Assembly: GCA_900466945.1 (NCBI GenBank)
Contig: UBNV01000024.1
Location: forward strand, 1-63,092
From: Hyphomicrobiales bacterium
Lineage (GTDB): Bacteria > Pseudomonadota > Alphaproteobacteria > Rhizobiales > Rhizobiaceae
DNA length: 63,092 nucleotides
Direction: 5' to 3'
The position numbers and the translations under genes were made by a program. Shown in pieces: positions 1 through 9,383 of this stretch. The notes under the pieces are model-generated. The model did no database searches. It had not been told where the DNA came from and saw only the letters and a list, made by a program, of their open reading frames with translations. Position 1 is the stretch's first letter. Each line of letters opens with the position of its first letter.

Positions 1-220
1 CCTTTTTAACGTCAACAGCCAATTGTCAAAAAACTGTCGTTTTTTCCAAGTGATTGATCTTAAAGCGAAAATTGTAGAGCTTTAGAGTTCGAGCTCAATT
101 CGCTCTCGGGAAACGGCACTAGACGGCGCTTCTCGTTCACGATCCTGATATGGGGACGGGCGCGCTTGATTAAAAGGCCTGCCTTTCACTTCATCCCTTA
201 ATGATCAGGATGAGCACCAA

Positions 221-430
221 TTACATCGCGGGCACGGCAGTCAACGCGGGGATGATGATGCCGGGTATCCCGAAGGTGAGGATCGCTAGGAGCCAAACCA
301 TGAGCAGGTTGACGCCGAAGAGAACCTTCGCCGTCGTCGGGCCCCGGATCGCTTCCTTCAACATCCAGCCGAACAGCGGTACGCGGTATATCACTTTACC
401 CATCATCTTCTGGATTACCATTGGATCCAT
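221..430 (-). CDS. small hydrophobic membrane protein, hypothetical
   Basis: This 69-residue protein has a charged N-terminal third with KMMGK and KEAIRG, followed by one or two hydrophobic segments (about residues 37-65, rich in L, V, I, P and G), so it is probably an inner-membrane protein. I do not recognise the family. The ATG at 430 has no convincing Shine-Dalgarno sequence. It points away from the cobalamin riboswitch and so is not controlled by it. A short AAAGGC/GCCTTT hairpin just past the stop (about 170-187) could terminate it weakly. An overlapping plus-strand frame of similar length lacks membrane-protein character, which favours this strand. Confidence 0.5.
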   Translation of the reverse strand: MDPMVIQKMMGKVIYRVPLFGWMLKEAIRGPTTAKVLFGVNLLMVWLLAILTFGIPGIIIPALTAVPAM

Positions 431-555
431 TTAGGAGCGCATGGTTCGCGCGGTCTATGCGTAGAAGTGGCTTTTGCCAGTCAAGAGTTCCATCCTCTGC
501 ACAGCATGTCGCAATCTGCTGGACATAATTCCCTACCGCGCCCTAAACTTGCATC
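431..555. other. intergenic stretch before the riboswitch
   Basis: Together with the riboswitch leader this makes a gene-free stretch of about 380 bases (431-810). This first part must hold the promoter of the riboswitch transcript and that of the small minus-strand gene. I see no clear -35/-10 pair or strong dyad in it. Confidence 0.4.
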
Positions 556-745
556 CGTGATGGTTTCGCCCGGACAAGACCCGACGGGCGGACGAAGAGG
601 GAATACGGTGAGGACTACCCATCAGGGGCCGAAACCGTGGCTGCCCCCGCAACTGTGAACGGCGAGCGACGTCCGACATGCCATTGGCCTCGAGCTGATA
701 AGGCGGACTGAAGCCCTGACCCGTGAGCCAGGAGACCTGCCATCA
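556..745 (+). promoter_or_regulatory. cobalamin (B12) riboswitch
   Basis: The leader carries the conserved blocks of the cobalamin riboswitch family in order. These are GAATACGGTG near 601-610, the GCCCCCGCAACTGT block near 642-655, and the B12 box AGCCAGGAGACCTGCC at 726-741. Adenosylcobalamin binding normally shuts off expression of B12 synthesis or cobalt uptake genes. The only gene in reach is the CbiM-like permease starting at 811. GC-rich complementary segments between the B12 box and the ATG (about 748-792) could form the expression platform, but no classic T-rich terminator is visible, so control may be at translation. Confidence 0.95.
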
Positions 746-810
746 CTTGGCGCCGTGAACGCGGCATTAACTCTTCCCGCGCGGTGGGCGCGGACGAAAG
801 GACTTGTACT

Positions 811-1494
811 ATGCATATTGAACCCGGCGTCGTCGACGGCGCCAAGCTCGCACTCAGTTACGCAACCGCAGCACTCTCATTCGGTCTCGTTGCCAAGATG
901 GCGAAGGATGACCTGATGGCCAAGGCGACGCCCGCCTCTCTGGCTGGCCGAACCCTGATCACGACAGCTTTGGTCTTCTCCTTCTTCGAAGTTCTGCCGC
1001 ACCATCCGGTCGGCGTCTCCGAAGTGCACCTGATCCTGGGCTCTACCCTCTTTCTGATCTTTGGCGCCGGCGCCGCTTCGATCGGCCTGGCGCTCGGTCT
1101 TCTCCTGCAGGGTCTCTTCTTCTCACCCTTCGACCTTCCGCAGTACGGGATGAACGTCACGACACTGATCATACCGCTCTTTGCGATCAGCGAACTCGCA
1201 CGCCGCATGATCCCGGAGAAGAAGGCCTATGTCGATGTCGGCTATCTCGACGCGCTTGCCCTCTCGACCACCTATCAGGGCGGGATCGTCGCCTGGGTCG
1301 CCTTCTGGGCGCTTTATGGTCACGGCTTCACCGCCGAGAGCCTAGCGAGCATCGCAACTTTCGGGGCTGCCTATATGACGGTAATCCTGGTCGAACCGCT
1401 CGTCGACCTCGCAGTTCTGGCCGCGGCCAAATCGCTGCGCAAGGCGACCGACAATGGCCTCTTCAACGGACGCCTGCATCACGCAGCCGCCTGA
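811..1494 (+). CDS. CbiM-like energy-coupling factor transporter permease (probable cobalt/B12-related)
   Basis: This 227-residue hydrophobic protein has five to six membrane segments. Its N-terminus MHIEPG resembles the metal-binding MHI start of CbiM, the substrate-specific subunit of ECF cobalt transporters. The ATG at 811 is chosen over an in-frame GTG at 784 because it gives the MHI start and follows a GAAAGGA-type ribosome site. The B12 riboswitch upstream ties it to cobalamin or cobalt. No CbiN, CbiQ or CbiO gene is adjacent, so it would have to work alone or borrow an ATPase. A strong terminator follows. The cobalt role is inferred from family and riboswitch. Confidence 0.85.
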   Translation: MHIEPGVVDGAKLALSYATAALSFGLVAKMAKDDLMAKATPASLAGRTLITTALVFSFFEVLPHHPVGVSEVHLILGSTLFLIFGAGAASIGLALGLLLQGLFFSPFDLPQYGMNVTTLIIPLFAISELARRMIPEKKAYVDVGYLDALALSTTYQGGIVAWVAFWALYGHGFTAESLASIATFGAAYMTVILVEPLVDLAVLAAAKSLRKATDNGLFNGRLHHAAA

Positions 1495-1511
1495 TTGCAT
1501 GCTGTTTGAAA

Positions 1512-1541
1512 GAGCGCATGGCCCTCGCCATGCGCTTTTTC
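1512..1541 (+). terminator. Rho-independent terminator of the CbiM-like gene
   Basis: A GCGCATGG/CCATGCGC stem with a short loop is followed by a T run, 18 bases past the stop codon. Confidence 0.9.
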
Positions 1542-1627
1542 TTTGAAACGACAACCGCTTTCGGGTACCGCGAGGCAGAAACCGCACCGTAAAACGTGCC
1601 CCGACCGCCGAGACATCGAGGATATCC

Positions 1628-2572
1628 ATGCGCATCCTGTCCGAAGCCCACTTTCCGGAACTGCCCAACTATTACCGTGGCAAGGTACGCGAGAATTACG
1701 ACCTTCCGGATGGCAGCCGCATCATCATCTCGACCGATCGGCTCAGCGCCTTTGATCGCATCCTGACCTGCATTCCATACAAGGGTCAGGTCTTGACCCA
1801 GACGGCCCGCTACTGGTTCGAGAAGACGAAGGATATCTGCCCCAACCACGTGATCGCCTACCCGGACCCGAATGTCGTGGTCGGCAAGCGTCTCAACATC
1901 CTCCCCGTCGAGATCGTCGTGCGCGGTTATCTGGCCGGCACCACAGGAACCTCGATCCTCACTCTTTATAAGAAGGGTGAGCGCCGAATGTACGGGATCA
2001 CACTTCCCGACGGCATGCGCGACAATCAGAAACTTCCGACCCCGATCATCACGCCGACGAGCAAGGAGTTCGACGGCGGTCATGACGAACCGCTGACCCC
2101 GGCCGAGATCGTGGAAAAGAAACTTTTGACTTCGGAGCAGTGGGAGACGCTGTCGCGTTACGCGCTCGCACTCTTTGCCAGAGGCCAGCAACTTGCGGCC
2201 GAACGCGGCCTGATCCTTGTCGACACCAAATATGAGTTCGGCACGGATGAAAGCGGCACGATCATTCTGGCCGACGAGATTCACACGCCCGACAGCAGCC
2301 GCTACTGGATCGCAGGCAGCTATCAGGCAAGCTTCGAGAGAGGCGAACGGCCGCAAAGCTTCGACAAGGACTTCGTCCGTGCATGGGTTGCGGAACGCTG
2401 CGACCCCTATACCGACGAAATCCCCGAAATACCGCAATCGCTGGTCGAGGAGACGTCGAAGGTCTATATAAAGGCTTATGAAGCGATCACCGGAGAGATC
2501 TTCGTGCCCGATGACAATGGCGAAAGCCCCTCGGCACGGGTCCACGAAAATCTGGTACGCTATATGGGCTAG
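1628..2572 (+). CDS. purC: phosphoribosylaminoimidazole-succinocarboxamide synthase (SAICAR synthetase)
   Basis: This 314-residue enzyme joins CAIR and aspartate with ATP to make SAICAR in de novo purine synthesis. Family signatures are GKVRENYDL (residues 18-26), the STDRLSAFD segment (35-43), VVRGYLAGT (about 97-105) and the LVDTKYEFG/LADEIHTPD pair in the C-terminal half. It is the long PurC form (about 300 residues), not the 240-residue form common in bacteria. Rhizobia often carry one of each, so a second short purC elsewhere is likely. It is followed after 17 bases by a tetR gene, and the TAG stop lies within the AGGAGGAGG that serves that gene. Confidence 0.95.
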   Translation: MRILSEAHFPELPNYYRGKVRENYDLPDGSRIIISTDRLSAFDRILTCIPYKGQVLTQTARYWFEKTKDICPNHVIAYPDPNVVVGKRLNILPVEIVVRGYLAGTTGTSILTLYKKGERRMYGITLPDGMRDNQKLPTPIITPTSKEFDGGHDEPLTPAEIVEKKLLTSEQWETLSRYALALFARGQQLAAERGLILVDTKYEFGTDESGTIILADEIHTPDSSRYWIAGSYQASFERGERPQSFDKDFVRAWVAERCDPYTDEIPEIPQSLVEETSKVYIKAYEAITGEIFVPDDNGESPSARVHENLVRYMG

Positions 2573-2589
2573 GAGGAGGCCTAAACGTC

Positions 2590-3255
2590 ATGGATCACGG
2601 TTATCGCGGCCGCGCGGGGAGTTGCAGCGGACCTGAGCTCAAAGGTCCGGTCGCACGCCGTCCTCGGAAATCCGCCGAGGAAACGCGGGAAGAGATCCTG
2701 AACACGGCCGAACGCCTCTTCCGCGCCCATGGCTATGCCAGTGTCGCTATCGCAGATATTGCGGCCGAACTCTCCATGTCGCCGGCAAACGTCTTCAAAC
2801 ATTTCCGCACGAAGACCAGTCTCGTCGATGCGATCGCGACCAGAGCAATCGAGGAGACGGTCACATCGCTGCGGGTCCTGCCGAGGGACTGCCCGGCTCC
2901 GGAACGGCTCTCTGCGCTTGCGCACCATCTCATGCAAGAGCATGTGTCCGGTCGCCTTGACGCACCCTTTGTCTTCGAAATGATCCTCGTCACCATTACC
3001 GAAGAGCTCGATTGTGGCGATCGATTCCGAAAAATGGTTGTCGAGACGATCACCGACATCATCGAAGCGGGCATTGGCGAGGGCGTGTACACAGTTGCCG
3101 ACGTGCCCCGCTTTGCCAACGCAGCCTTTGATGCCCTGGCCTGCGTCATACATCCTGTCATGACCGGGTTGGAAAATGCTGACATTATGGCAACACGATG
3201 CAATGATGTGGTCGCCTTGATCGATTCAGCATTGCGCTTGCCACTTGTTAAGTGA
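2590..3255 (+). CDS. TetR-family regulator of the adjacent RND efflux operon
   Basis: This 221-residue protein has a TetR helix-turn-helix at about residues 33-80 (ILNTAERLFRAHGY, then SMSPANVFKHFRTKTSLV) and a variable ligand-binding C-terminus. The ATG at 2590 follows a strong AGGAGGAGG. It lies directly upstream of, and in the same direction as, the efflux genes, unlike the usual divergent arrangement. Dyads at its stop codon and just beyond are good operator candidates. By analogy with AcrR-type proteins it is probably a local repressor released by a pump substrate; the ligand is unknown. Confidence 0.85.
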   Translation: MDHGYRGRAGSCSGPELKGPVARRPRKSAEETREEILNTAERLFRAHGYASVAIADIAAELSMSPANVFKHFRTKTSLVDAIATRAIEETVTSLRVLPRDCPAPERLSALAHHLMQEHVSGRLDAPFVFEMILVTITEELDCGDRFRKMVVETITDIIEAGIGEGVYTVADVPRFANAAFDALACVIHPVMTGLENADIMATRCNDVVALIDSALRLPLVK

Positions 3256-3277
3256 CGATATCTGATTTACGTCACTT
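3242..3277. promoter_or_regulatory. candidate TetR operator overlapping the tetR stop codon
   Basis: Perfect 8-base arms AAGTGACG (3250-3257) and CGTCACTT (3270-3277) flank a 12-base AT-rich spacer. A second short dyad, CACTTgttAAGTG, overlaps the left arm at 3242-3254. The stop codon lies inside the left arm. Size and place fit a TetR-family operator, but no binding data exist here. Confidence 0.5.
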
Positions 3278-3311
3278 CATGACCTGCCATCGCGTCTGAA
3301 GGTGGGGCAGT

Positions 3312-3351
3312 GTCTTCACGACGAGGTACCCGGGTACACCGTGGCGAAGAC
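3312..3351. promoter_or_regulatory. long palindrome in the leader of the efflux operon
   Basis: A 40-base dyad is centred between 3331 and 3332, with the core GTACCCGGGTAC perfect and 16 of 20 base pairs matching overall. It ends 38 bases before the adaptor ATG. It could be a second operator or an mRNA structure controlling the operon. It has no T run, so it is not a simple terminator. Confidence 0.45.
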
Positions 3352-3389
3352 CGCCCCGCCCTTCGACCCTGCCAATTTTGGGATTTTTC

Positions 3390-4601
3390 ATGCGCCGAAG
3401 CCTCAAGTTCGCCTCTGTCATTCTTGCATGCACCGCCATCCTCGCGAGTTGCAGCGACCAGGAAACAGCACAGAACGCCGGCGGCGCAGCTCCCGGCGGC
3501 GAGCGCCCGCCCACAGCCGTCAGCGTTGTCGTCTTGAAGAAGGCGCCGCAAACGCTCACCACCACGCTTCCCGGTCGCGCAGCAGCTTTTCAGACGGCAG
3601 AGATCCGTCCGCGCGTGAGCGGCGTGATCAAGGAAATCGCCTTCAAGGAAGGCAACGAGGTCAAGGAAGGCGATCTGCTCTACAAGATCGAGGACGACAC
3701 CTATCGCGCAGCCCGGGCCCAGGCTCAGGCAAGCGTTCAGAAGGCAGAAGCCGGCGTCCCGACCGCGCAGTCCAACCTCGCACGCCAGGAGCGCCTCGTC
3801 GGTAGCGGTGCCACGCAGGTAGAGCTCGAAAATGCCCGGGTCACGCTCCTTCAGGCGGAAGCCGATGTGGCCCAGGCGAGGGCTGCCCTGCGTTCCTCCG
3901 AAATCGAACTTGCCCTGACCGAAATCCGTGCGCCCTTCGAAGGCGTGACGACGGCGTCGCGCTACTCGATCGGCAATGTGGTCACGGCAAACCAGACGGA
4001 CAGCCTGATGACGCTGCGCCGTCTGGACCCGATCTACATCGATCTGACGGAATCCAGCGTCAATCTTTTGCGTCTGCGAGAGGCCATCACGGAAGGTCGG
4101 ATCAACCGCAACGAAAATGGTGCCACCGAAATCCGGCTGAACCTCGAGGATGGCCATGAATATCCGGTCGTCGGCAAGCTCGACATGTCCGAAATGGCAG
4201 TCAGCCAGACCACGGGCACCTATTCGATCCGCGCTGTATTCGACAATCCCGAAGGTTTGATCCTGCCCGGCATGTATGTCCGCGCCACCGTCACTGTCGG
4301 CACGGAAGAAGGCTACCTGATCCCGCAGCGCGCGGCGACCCGCGCTGCGAACGGCGAGCTTTCTGCCATGTTCGTTTCTTCGGACAACAAGGTTGAGACA
4401 CGCGTCTTCAATGAAGCGCAGGTTTCTGGCAACAACTGGCTCGTGGCGAGTGGCATCAATGATGGCGACAAGCTCATCGTCGATGGCTTCCAGTGGATCG
4501 CCGACGGCGCACCCGTCCAGCCCGTCGAAGCCAAGATCAATGAAAACGGGATCGTCGAAGAGACCGCGGCGCCGGCTGCCGCCCCTGCTGCACAACCCTG
4601 A
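3390..4601 (+). CDS. RND efflux periplasmic adaptor lipoprotein (AcrA/MexA-like)
   Basis: This 403-residue membrane-fusion protein links the inner-membrane pump to the outer-membrane channel. A lipoprotein signal ends in the lipobox ILASC. It is followed by the barrel-sandwich half VSGVIKEIAFKEGNEVKEGD, an alpha-helical hairpin at about residues 95-180, the second lipoyl half (IRAPFEGV) and a beta-barrel region. The ATG at 3390 is preferred over a TTG four codons upstream. It is the first gene of a three-gene pump operon. The C-terminus is an Ala/Pro tail. Confidence 0.95.
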   Translation: MRRSLKFASVILACTAILASCSDQETAQNAGGAAPGGERPPTAVSVVVLKKAPQTLTTTLPGRAAAFQTAEIRPRVSGVIKEIAFKEGNEVKEGDLLYKIEDDTYRAARAQAQASVQKAEAGVPTAQSNLARQERLVGSGATQVELENARVTLLQAEADVAQARAALRSSEIELALTEIRAPFEGVTTASRYSIGNVVTANQTDSLMTLRRLDPIYIDLTESSVNLLRLREAITEGRINRNENGATEIRLNLEDGHEYPVVGKLDMSEMAVSQTTGTYSIRAVFDNPEGLILPGMYVRATVTVGTEEGYLIPQRAATRAANGELSAMFVSSDNKVETRVFNEAQVSGNNWLVASGINDGDKLIVDGFQWIADGAPVQPVEAKINENGIVEETAAPAAAPAAQP

Positions 4602-4642
4602 TCGTGCAACAGGCAAGGCAAACGAGGCGTAAAGGATAACCC

Positions 4643-7600
4643 ATGGCCCAGTACTTCATTCGCCGCCCGATCTTCGCTTGGGTGATCGCGATCATCATCA
4701 TGCTTGGCGGTGCGCTCGCAATTTCGACACTGTCGATCGCACAATATCCGGAAATCGCACCGACCACAGTGCAGATCTCAGCAAGCTACAACGGCGCTAG
4801 CGCCGAGACGGTTGAAAAATCGGTCACCTCGATCATCGAGGATGGAATGACCGGGCTTGATGACCTTACTTACATGACGTCGTCGTCGAGCACCGGCTCG
4901 GCCAGCGTCTCGCTGACCTTCGGCAACTCGATCGATCCGGAAATTGCGCAGGTGCAGGTGCAGAACAAGCTGCAGTTGGTCCAGTCGCAGCTCCCCGATA
5001 CGGTGCAGAGCGCCGGGATCTCGGTTACACGCTCCACGTCGAGCATCCTGCTCGTCGGCGCCCTTGTCTCGACCGACGGCGCACGCAGCAATGTCGAACT
5101 CGGCGATATCTTTTCCTCCCAGATCGAGGACCAGATCAAGCGCCTGGAAGGTGTCGGCAGCATCGAGGTCTTCGGAACGGGCTACGCCATGCGCGTCTGG
5201 CTCGACCCTTACAAGCTCAACAAGTTTCAGCTCACGCCGACCGACGTGACCACCGCCATCCAGGCGCAGAACACCCAGGTTTCCGTTGGCGCCCTCGGCA
5301 GCCAGCCTGCCCCGGAGGGACAGCAGCTGACAGTCACCGTGACGGCTCAAAGCCAGTTGCAATCGGTGTCCGACTTCGAAGCAATCATTCTGAAGACCGA
5401 GACCGATGGTGCGACCGTTCGCCTAAGTGACGTTGCCCGCATCGAGGTCGGCCAGGAGAGCTATGGTACGAAAACCCGCTCGAACAGAAACCCGGCCACC
5501 GGTTTCGCGGTCAATCTGGCAACCGGAGCGAATGCTCTCGACACAGCCGAGCGCGTGAAGACCCAGCTCGACGGCATCGCGGCGTCCTTGCCCGAAAACG
5601 TGGTGATCACCTACCCCTACGACACGACACCCTTCGTCGAACTGTCGATCGAAAAGGTCGTCCACACGCTGATCGAAGCCATTGTGCTCGTCTTCGTGGT
5701 GCTTCTCGTCTTCCTGCAGAACCTGCGCGCCACCATCATCCCGATGATTGCCGTACCCGTCGTCTTGCTCGGCACCTTCGGCATTCTCGCGGTGACTGGA
5801 TATTCGATCAACACGCTGACGATGTTCGCCATGGTTCTCGCCATCGGACTGCTCGTCGACGATGCGATTGTCGTGGTCGAAAACGTCGAACGCATCATGA
5901 CGGAAGAGGGGCTATCCCCTCTCGAGGCCACGCAGAAGTCCATGGGTGAGATCACCGGCGCTATCGTCGGCATCGCGCTCGTCCTCACAGCCGTCTTCAT
6001 TCCGATGGCATTCTTCGGCGGCTCGACCGGCATCATCTATCGCCAGTTTTCAGTGACCATCGTCTCCGCGATGCTCCTGTCCGCTCTCGTCGCCATCGTC
6101 CTCACGCCGGCGCTCTGCGCAACCATGCTCAAGCCTGTCGATCATCACAAGCCGAAGCGTGGACCGGGCGCCTGGTTCAACCGCAACTTCGACCGGGCAA
6201 CCGGCGGATACGTCTCCTCCATCGGCTACCTGTTGAAGCGTCCTCTGCGTGTCATGCTGATGTTCGCTGTCGTGATCGGCGGAATGAGCTGGCTCTTCCT
6301 GCGCCTCCCCTCGTCCTTCCTGCCACAGGAAGACCAGGGCGTGCTTATGACAATCGTTCAGCTGCCGAATGGCGCAACCGTGACACGTACGGAAGAGATC
6401 ATCACGAAGATCGAGGACTACTATCTCGACAAGGAAAAGGATGCGATCCAGGACGTTTTCTCGGTGTCGGGCTTCTCCTTTGTCGGTGCCGGCCAGAACT
6501 ACGCCCTCGTCTTCGCCAAGTTGAAGGACTTCAATCTGCGTACGGACCCACAACTCGGGGCAGCAGCCGTCGTCCAGCGCGCCATGGGCTATTTCTTCAC
6601 CCTGCGCGACGCTCAGGTGTTCCCGCTACAGCCGCCGGCGATCCCGGGTCTCGGCACCTCCAGCGGCTTCTCGATGTATCTCGTCGACAGCGGCAAGCGA
6701 GGCACCGAAGCCCTCACGGCAGCCTCGCAGCAGTTGATGCAGGCCGGCAGCCAGAATGCCAGTGTCAGCTCGCTGCGCTCGAACAACCCGCCGGCAGAAA
6801 CCCAGCTGAAATTCCTGCTCGACCAGGAAAAGATGGGCGCCATGGGTCTCGACATCGCTTCCGTCAACAGCATGTTGTCGATCATATTTGCCGGCCGCGA
6901 CGTCAACGACTTCACGCTGAACGGCGAGTTGAAGCCGGTCTATGTCCAAGGGGACGCGCCGTACCGGATGCAGGAAACGGCGATCAACGACTGGCACGCC
7001 CGCAATGCGAACGGCGAGATGGTTCCGTTCTCGTCCTTCGTCAAGACGGAGTGGATCAGCGGTGCGCCGACACTGAGCCGCTACAATGGCGTTGGGGCGA
7101 TCTCCATGGAAGGTGCGGCCGGCGCAGGTGTCAGTTCTGGTACCGCAATGGACACCATGGAAGAGCTGACCGCAAATCTGGATGGTGGCTACACGGTCGC
7201 CTGGCAGGGCATTTCCTACCAGGAACGCCTGTCCGGTTCGCAGGCACCGCTCCTCTACGCTCTGTCGGTTCTCATCGTATTCCTGTGCCTTGCAGCACTT
7301 TACGAGAGTTGGTCGATCCCCTTCTCCGTCATCATGGCGGTGCCGGTCGGGGTCCTCGGCGCGGTCGCAGCCGCCTACTTCTTTGGTCAGTCCAACGACG
7401 TTTATTTCAAGGTCGGATTGCTGACGACGATCGGTCTGGCCGCCAAGAACGCGATTCTCATCGTGGAGTTTGCCAAGGACCGCCAGGCCGCCGGATTGAG
7501 TGTCATTGATGCAACACTCGAAGCCGCAAAATTGCGCCTTCGTCCGATCATCATGACGTCTCTGGCCTTCATCCTGGGTGTTGTGCCGCTGGCAATTGCC

Positions 7601-7762
7601 ACCGGAGCCGGCTCCGCAGCGCAAAATTCCATTGGTATTGGCGTACTTGGCGGCATGTTCACCGCCACGGCGCTCGGAATCTTCTTCGTTCCATCGTTCT
7701 TCGTTGTAATCAGGCAGATCTTCGGTGGTGCTAGACCGAAAGATCAGCTGTCGTCGCAATGA
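4643..7762 (+). CDS. RND multidrug efflux pump, HAE-1 family (AcrB/MexB-like)
   Basis: This 1039-residue proton-driven inner-membrane transporter is the usual length for the family. It starts with FIRRPIFAWVIAIIIML, has two large periplasmic loops and about twelve membrane helices. The proton-relay residues are present: the tandem Asp in LAIGLLVDDAIVVVEN and the Lys in TTIGLAAKNAILIVEF. It trimerises and exports drugs or lipophilic compounds from the periplasm through the adaptor and OprM-like channel encoded on either side. It follows the adaptor gene by 41 bases with an AAAGGA ribosome site. Confidence 0.97.
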   Translation: MAQYFIRRPIFAWVIAIIIMLGGALAISTLSIAQYPEIAPTTVQISASYNGASAETVEKSVTSIIEDGMTGLDDLTYMTSSSSTGSASVSLTFGNSIDPEIAQVQVQNKLQLVQSQLPDTVQSAGISVTRSTSSILLVGALVSTDGARSNVELGDIFSSQIEDQIKRLEGVGSIEVFGTGYAMRVWLDPYKLNKFQLTPTDVTTAIQAQNTQVSVGALGSQPAPEGQQLTVTVTAQSQLQSVSDFEAIILKTETDGATVRLSDVARIEVGQESYGTKTRSNRNPATGFAVNLATGANALDTAERVKTQLDGIAASLPENVVITYPYDTTPFVELSIEKVVHTLIEAIVLVFVVLLVFLQNLRATIIPMIAVPVVLLGTFGILAVTGYSINTLTMFAMVLAIGLLVDDAIVVVENVERIMTEEGLSPLEATQKSMGEITGAIVGIALVLTAVFIPMAFFGGSTGIIYRQFSVTIVSAMLLSALVAIVLTPALCATMLKPVDHHKPKRGPGAWFNRNFDRATGGYVSSIGYLLKRPLRVMLMFAVVIGGMSWLFLRLPSSFLPQEDQGVLMTIVQLPNGATVTRTEEIITKIEDYYLDKEKDAIQDVFSVSGFSFVGAGQNYALVFAKLKDFNLRTDPQLGAAAVVQRAMGYFFTLRDAQVFPLQPPAIPGLGTSSGFSMYLVDSGKRGTEALTAASQQLMQAGSQNASVSSLRSNNPPAETQLKFLLDQEKMGAMGLDIASVNSMLSIIFAGRDVNDFTLNGELKPVYVQGDAPYRMQETAINDWHARNANGEMVPFSSFVKTEWISGAPTLSRYNGVGAISMEGAAGAGVSSGTAMDTMEELTANLDGGYTVAWQGISYQERLSGSQAPLLYALSVLIVFLCLAALYESWSIPFSVIMAVPVGVLGAVAAAYFFGQSNDVYFKVGLLTTIGLAAKNAILIVEFAKDRQAAGLSVIDATLEAAKLRLRPIIMTSLAFILGVVPLAIATGAGSAAQNSIGIGVLGGMFTATALGIFFVPSFFVVIRQIFGGARPKDQLSSQ

Positions 7763-7891
7763 TTGACAAACTATCTTAACCAACTATTGCGTAGGGTGCT
7801 GCGGTAGCCTGCGTGTGTATGTCGGTCGCTGGCTCGGGGTAATCAGACACCTCGTCGTAGCAAGACCGGGGGACATTTACAGGAACACGTG

Positions 7892-9316
7892 ATGCTCAAG
7901 ATTCGTGCAGCCGCTCCACTTGCCATGCTTCTTCTTTCCGGCTGCGTCGTCGGTCCGGAACATGAAGCGCCTCAGACGGCTCTCCCCGTCAAGTTTTCCG
8001 AAGGCAGCGCCCGCGCAGCCGCGGATGTAACATTGGCTCCGTGGTGGACCGCATTCAACGATCGCCGTCTGAACGGCCTCGTCGAAACCGGCCTCTCCCA
8101 GAACTTGGACGTACTTCAGGCGATCGAGCGCATCACATCGGCTGAAGCGAATTTCGAAGCGGCCGACTCCAGTGCATTCCCGCAGATCAACGCCGGTGCT
8201 GATCACCAGGTATCCAAAACCAATGGCAGCGGCGCTCTTTCGAGCCGCGACAGCGACACAACCAACACCTCGACGGGCACACTGAGCGTTTCCTGGCTCA
8301 TCGATCTCTTCGGCCAGTATCGCCGCTCGAAGGAAAGCGCCAAGGCATCGCTTGACGCAGCCTATGCCAGCGCCGATGTGGCCCGGCTGACCTTCCTGTC
8401 CAGCGTCGTGACGGCTTATGTCGACGCGCGCTATTATCAGGAGCGCATCGCGATCGCGCGCAAGAACCTCGGATCGCGTCGTGAAACACTCGAACTTACC
8501 CGCCTGCAGCTTGAAGCGGGCGCAGCCTCGAGACTCGACGTCGTCCAGTCCGAAGGTCTAGTCAATTCGACGCTTGCAGAAATCCCGGGCCTCGAGATCT
8601 CGTTCCGCCAGTCGGTTCACCGCATCTCGCTGTTGCTCGGCCTGCCGGCGACCACTCTGCTCGCCGACCTGCAGAAGGGCGCGGCCCAGCCTTACGCTCG
8701 CCGCGGCGTCAACGCAGGCGTTCCTGCCGATCTGATCCGCAACCGTCCGGACATCCGCGCCGCTGAACGCAATCTTGCGGCTGCCACGGCCGAGATCGGC
8801 GTTGCAGAAGCAGCCCTCTATCCGTCGATCACGCTCAGCGGCTCGATCTCGCCGACACTCGTTGCGACATCGGTTGCGAGTGGCAAGGCCACGTCCTGGG
8901 GCTTTGGCCCGAGCATTGATTTGCCGATCTTCGATGCAGGCGCTCGTCGTGCCAACATCAAAGCCCGCGAAGCGGCAGCCCGCGAAGCGTACCTCGCCTG
9001 GAAGCAGACCGTCCTCAGCGCGGTCTCCGAAGTCGAAAACGCGCTCGTTGCCGTTAGCCGGACTCGTCAGACGGTATCGGCCCTGACCGCTACCGTTCGC
9101 TCCTACGAAGAGGCTCTGTCGCTTGCGACTGCAAGCTATCGTGACGGCGCTTCGTCGCTGCTAGACGTGCTGGATGCACAGCGCAACGTTGCAAGCGCAC
9201 AGGCCAACCTGGCACAGGCTGTCCAGCAGTTGGCGAACGGCTACGTCTCCCTCAACGTCGCCGTCGGCGGCGGCTATGCTTGGGACGGCGTGAAGACCGT
9301 GGTCGCCAGCAACTAA
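7892..9316 (+). CDS. outer-membrane efflux channel lipoprotein (OprM/NodT family)
   Basis: This 474-residue TolC-like lipoprotein has the lipobox LLLSGC near residue 18, the CVVGPEHEAP family start, and two repeats of the outer-membrane efflux domain with long coiled-coil helices. The motif DLIRNRPDIRAAERNLAAAT is diagnostic of the family. The ATG at 7892 is chosen over the overlapping GTG at 7889 for its spacing from AGGA. It completes the tripartite pump. The 129-base gap before it holds TTGACA at 7763-7768, so a separate internal promoter is possible, though no good -10 follows. Confidence 0.93.
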   Translation: MLKIRAAAPLAMLLLSGCVVGPEHEAPQTALPVKFSEGSARAAADVTLAPWWTAFNDRRLNGLVETGLSQNLDVLQAIERITSAEANFEAADSSAFPQINAGADHQVSKTNGSGALSSRDSDTTNTSTGTLSVSWLIDLFGQYRRSKESAKASLDAAYASADVARLTFLSSVVTAYVDARYYQERIAIARKNLGSRRETLELTRLQLEAGAASRLDVVQSEGLVNSTLAEIPGLEISFRQSVHRISLLLGLPATTLLADLQKGAAQPYARRGVNAGVPADLIRNRPDIRAAERNLAAATAEIGVAEAALYPSITLSGSISPTLVATSVASGKATSWGFGPSIDLPIFDAGARRANIKAREAAAREAYLAWKQTVLSAVSEVENALVAVSRTRQTVSALTATVRSYEEALSLATASYRDGASSLLDVLDAQRNVASAQANLAQAVQQLANGYVSLNVAVGGGYAWDGVKTVVASN

Positions 9317-9337
9317 GCTCGCAAATCTGGATACAGG

Positions 9338-9373
9338 AAACCCGGCGCCGGAAACGGTCGCCGGGTTTTTCTT
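9338..9373 (+). terminator. terminator of the RND efflux operon
   Basis: An AACCCGGCG/CGCCGGGTT stem with an 11-base loop is followed by TTTCTTT, between the convergent efflux operon and the MerR-type regulator. Confidence 0.9.
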
Positions 9374-9383
9374 TGCCTGATCG

